Assembly (NCBI RefSeq): GCF_013300725.1
Contig: NZ_JAAIMM010000030.1
Location: forward strand, 1 to 42,810
DNA from: Allocoprococcus comes
GTDB lineage: Bacteria; Bacillota; Clostridia; Lachnospirales; Lachnospiraceae
DNA length: 42,810 nucleotides
Direction of reading: 5' to 3'
This document shows, in pieces, positions 42,701-42,810 of this stretch. The position numbers were made by a program, and so were the translations under genes. Each line of letters opens with the position of its first letter. Position 1 is the stretch's first letter. A model generated the notes under the pieces. It was not told where the DNA came from and ran no database searches. It saw only the letters and a list, made by a program, of their open reading frames with translations.

Positions 42701-42810
42701 TGTACCAGCCTGGTAATAAGCGGACTCTGATATCTCCAGATAAGAATAGCATAAACATACTGGTTTGTCGAAAAAATAATCTTGCAATTACTGCGTTAAC
42801 GTGTTATAGT
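42701..42810 (+). repeat. 110-bp perfect repeat, copy 2 (runs to the window edge)
   Basis: Identical to 31595-31704 and begins six bases outside the IS1634 right end. The last six bases of the window (TATAGT) are the -10 box of the outward promoter seen in copy 1, so the repeat probably continues past the edge. Confidence 0.95.

Noticed and set aside
1-42810. CRISPR array or prophage
   Set aside because: No regularly spaced short repeats with unique spacers and no phage structural, integrase or lysis genes were found.

Overview
The window looks like chromosome from a gut Lachnospiraceae (Clostridia; relatives of Dorea, Mediterraneibacter or Blautia). The grounds are an AT-leaning genome with strong AGGAGG-type ribosome sites, a tryptophan T-box, a CIRCE/HrcA heat-shock operator, a two-subunit iron-sulfur serine dehydratase, a flavin reductase-rubredoxin fusion (anaerobe), and a sialic-acid (nan/nag) island of the kind found in mucin-associated commensals. 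The genus cannot be fixed from sequence inspection alone.

Left part (1-6.8 kb): a broken IS30-type transposase lies beside a tRNA-Gly(TCC). A four-gene cluster follows (PanE-like reductase, TcmP/PPM-type methyltransferase, two alpha/beta hydrolases) and ends in a 36-codon remnant of an AraC regulator. Then come two tandem small heat-shock proteins behind a CIRCE-overlapped promoter, and a small serine recombinase.

6.8-13.1 kb is the most unusual part. A 108-residue protein with YD-type repeats precedes a 992-residue protein that I read as an apparently intact Ser/Thr kinase, a low-complexity linker with a 51-bp tandem duplication, a decayed Hsp70 (shrunken nucleotide-binding domain plus substrate-binding beta domain), and a C-terminal GrpE domain. 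A chaperone, its exchange factor and a kinase are thus joined in one chain. Downstream are an Rpn-like PD-(D/E)XK protein and an AAA-ATPase/PD-(D/E)XK protein.

13.1-31.5 kb is mostly housekeeping: a YeiH-type exporter, an ABC exporter behind a coupled 13-codon ORF, sdaAB-sdaAA divergent from a LysR regulator, a CHASE-domain hybrid histidine kinase, the complete trpEGDCFBA operon behind a T-box (and a second structured element between T-box and trpE), an iron-type alcohol dehydrogenase, an Hrb-like flavin reductase-rubredoxin, and a MATE transporter.

31.5-42.8 kb: a repeat locus and an orphan 59-residue HTH protein precede the sialic-acid island. nagB diverges from nanE-nanA-SSS transporter-yhcH, followed by nanK (own promoter inside a terminator)-rpiR-nagA and an SGNH esterase. 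Together these would import free sialic acid, cleave it to ManNAc and pyruvate, phosphorylate and epimerise it to GlcNAc-6-P, then deacetylate and deaminate it to fructose-6-P. The esterase has lost its C-terminal catalytic block just before an IS1634-family element. A 110-bp sequence at the right edge of the window is identical to one at 31.6 kb.
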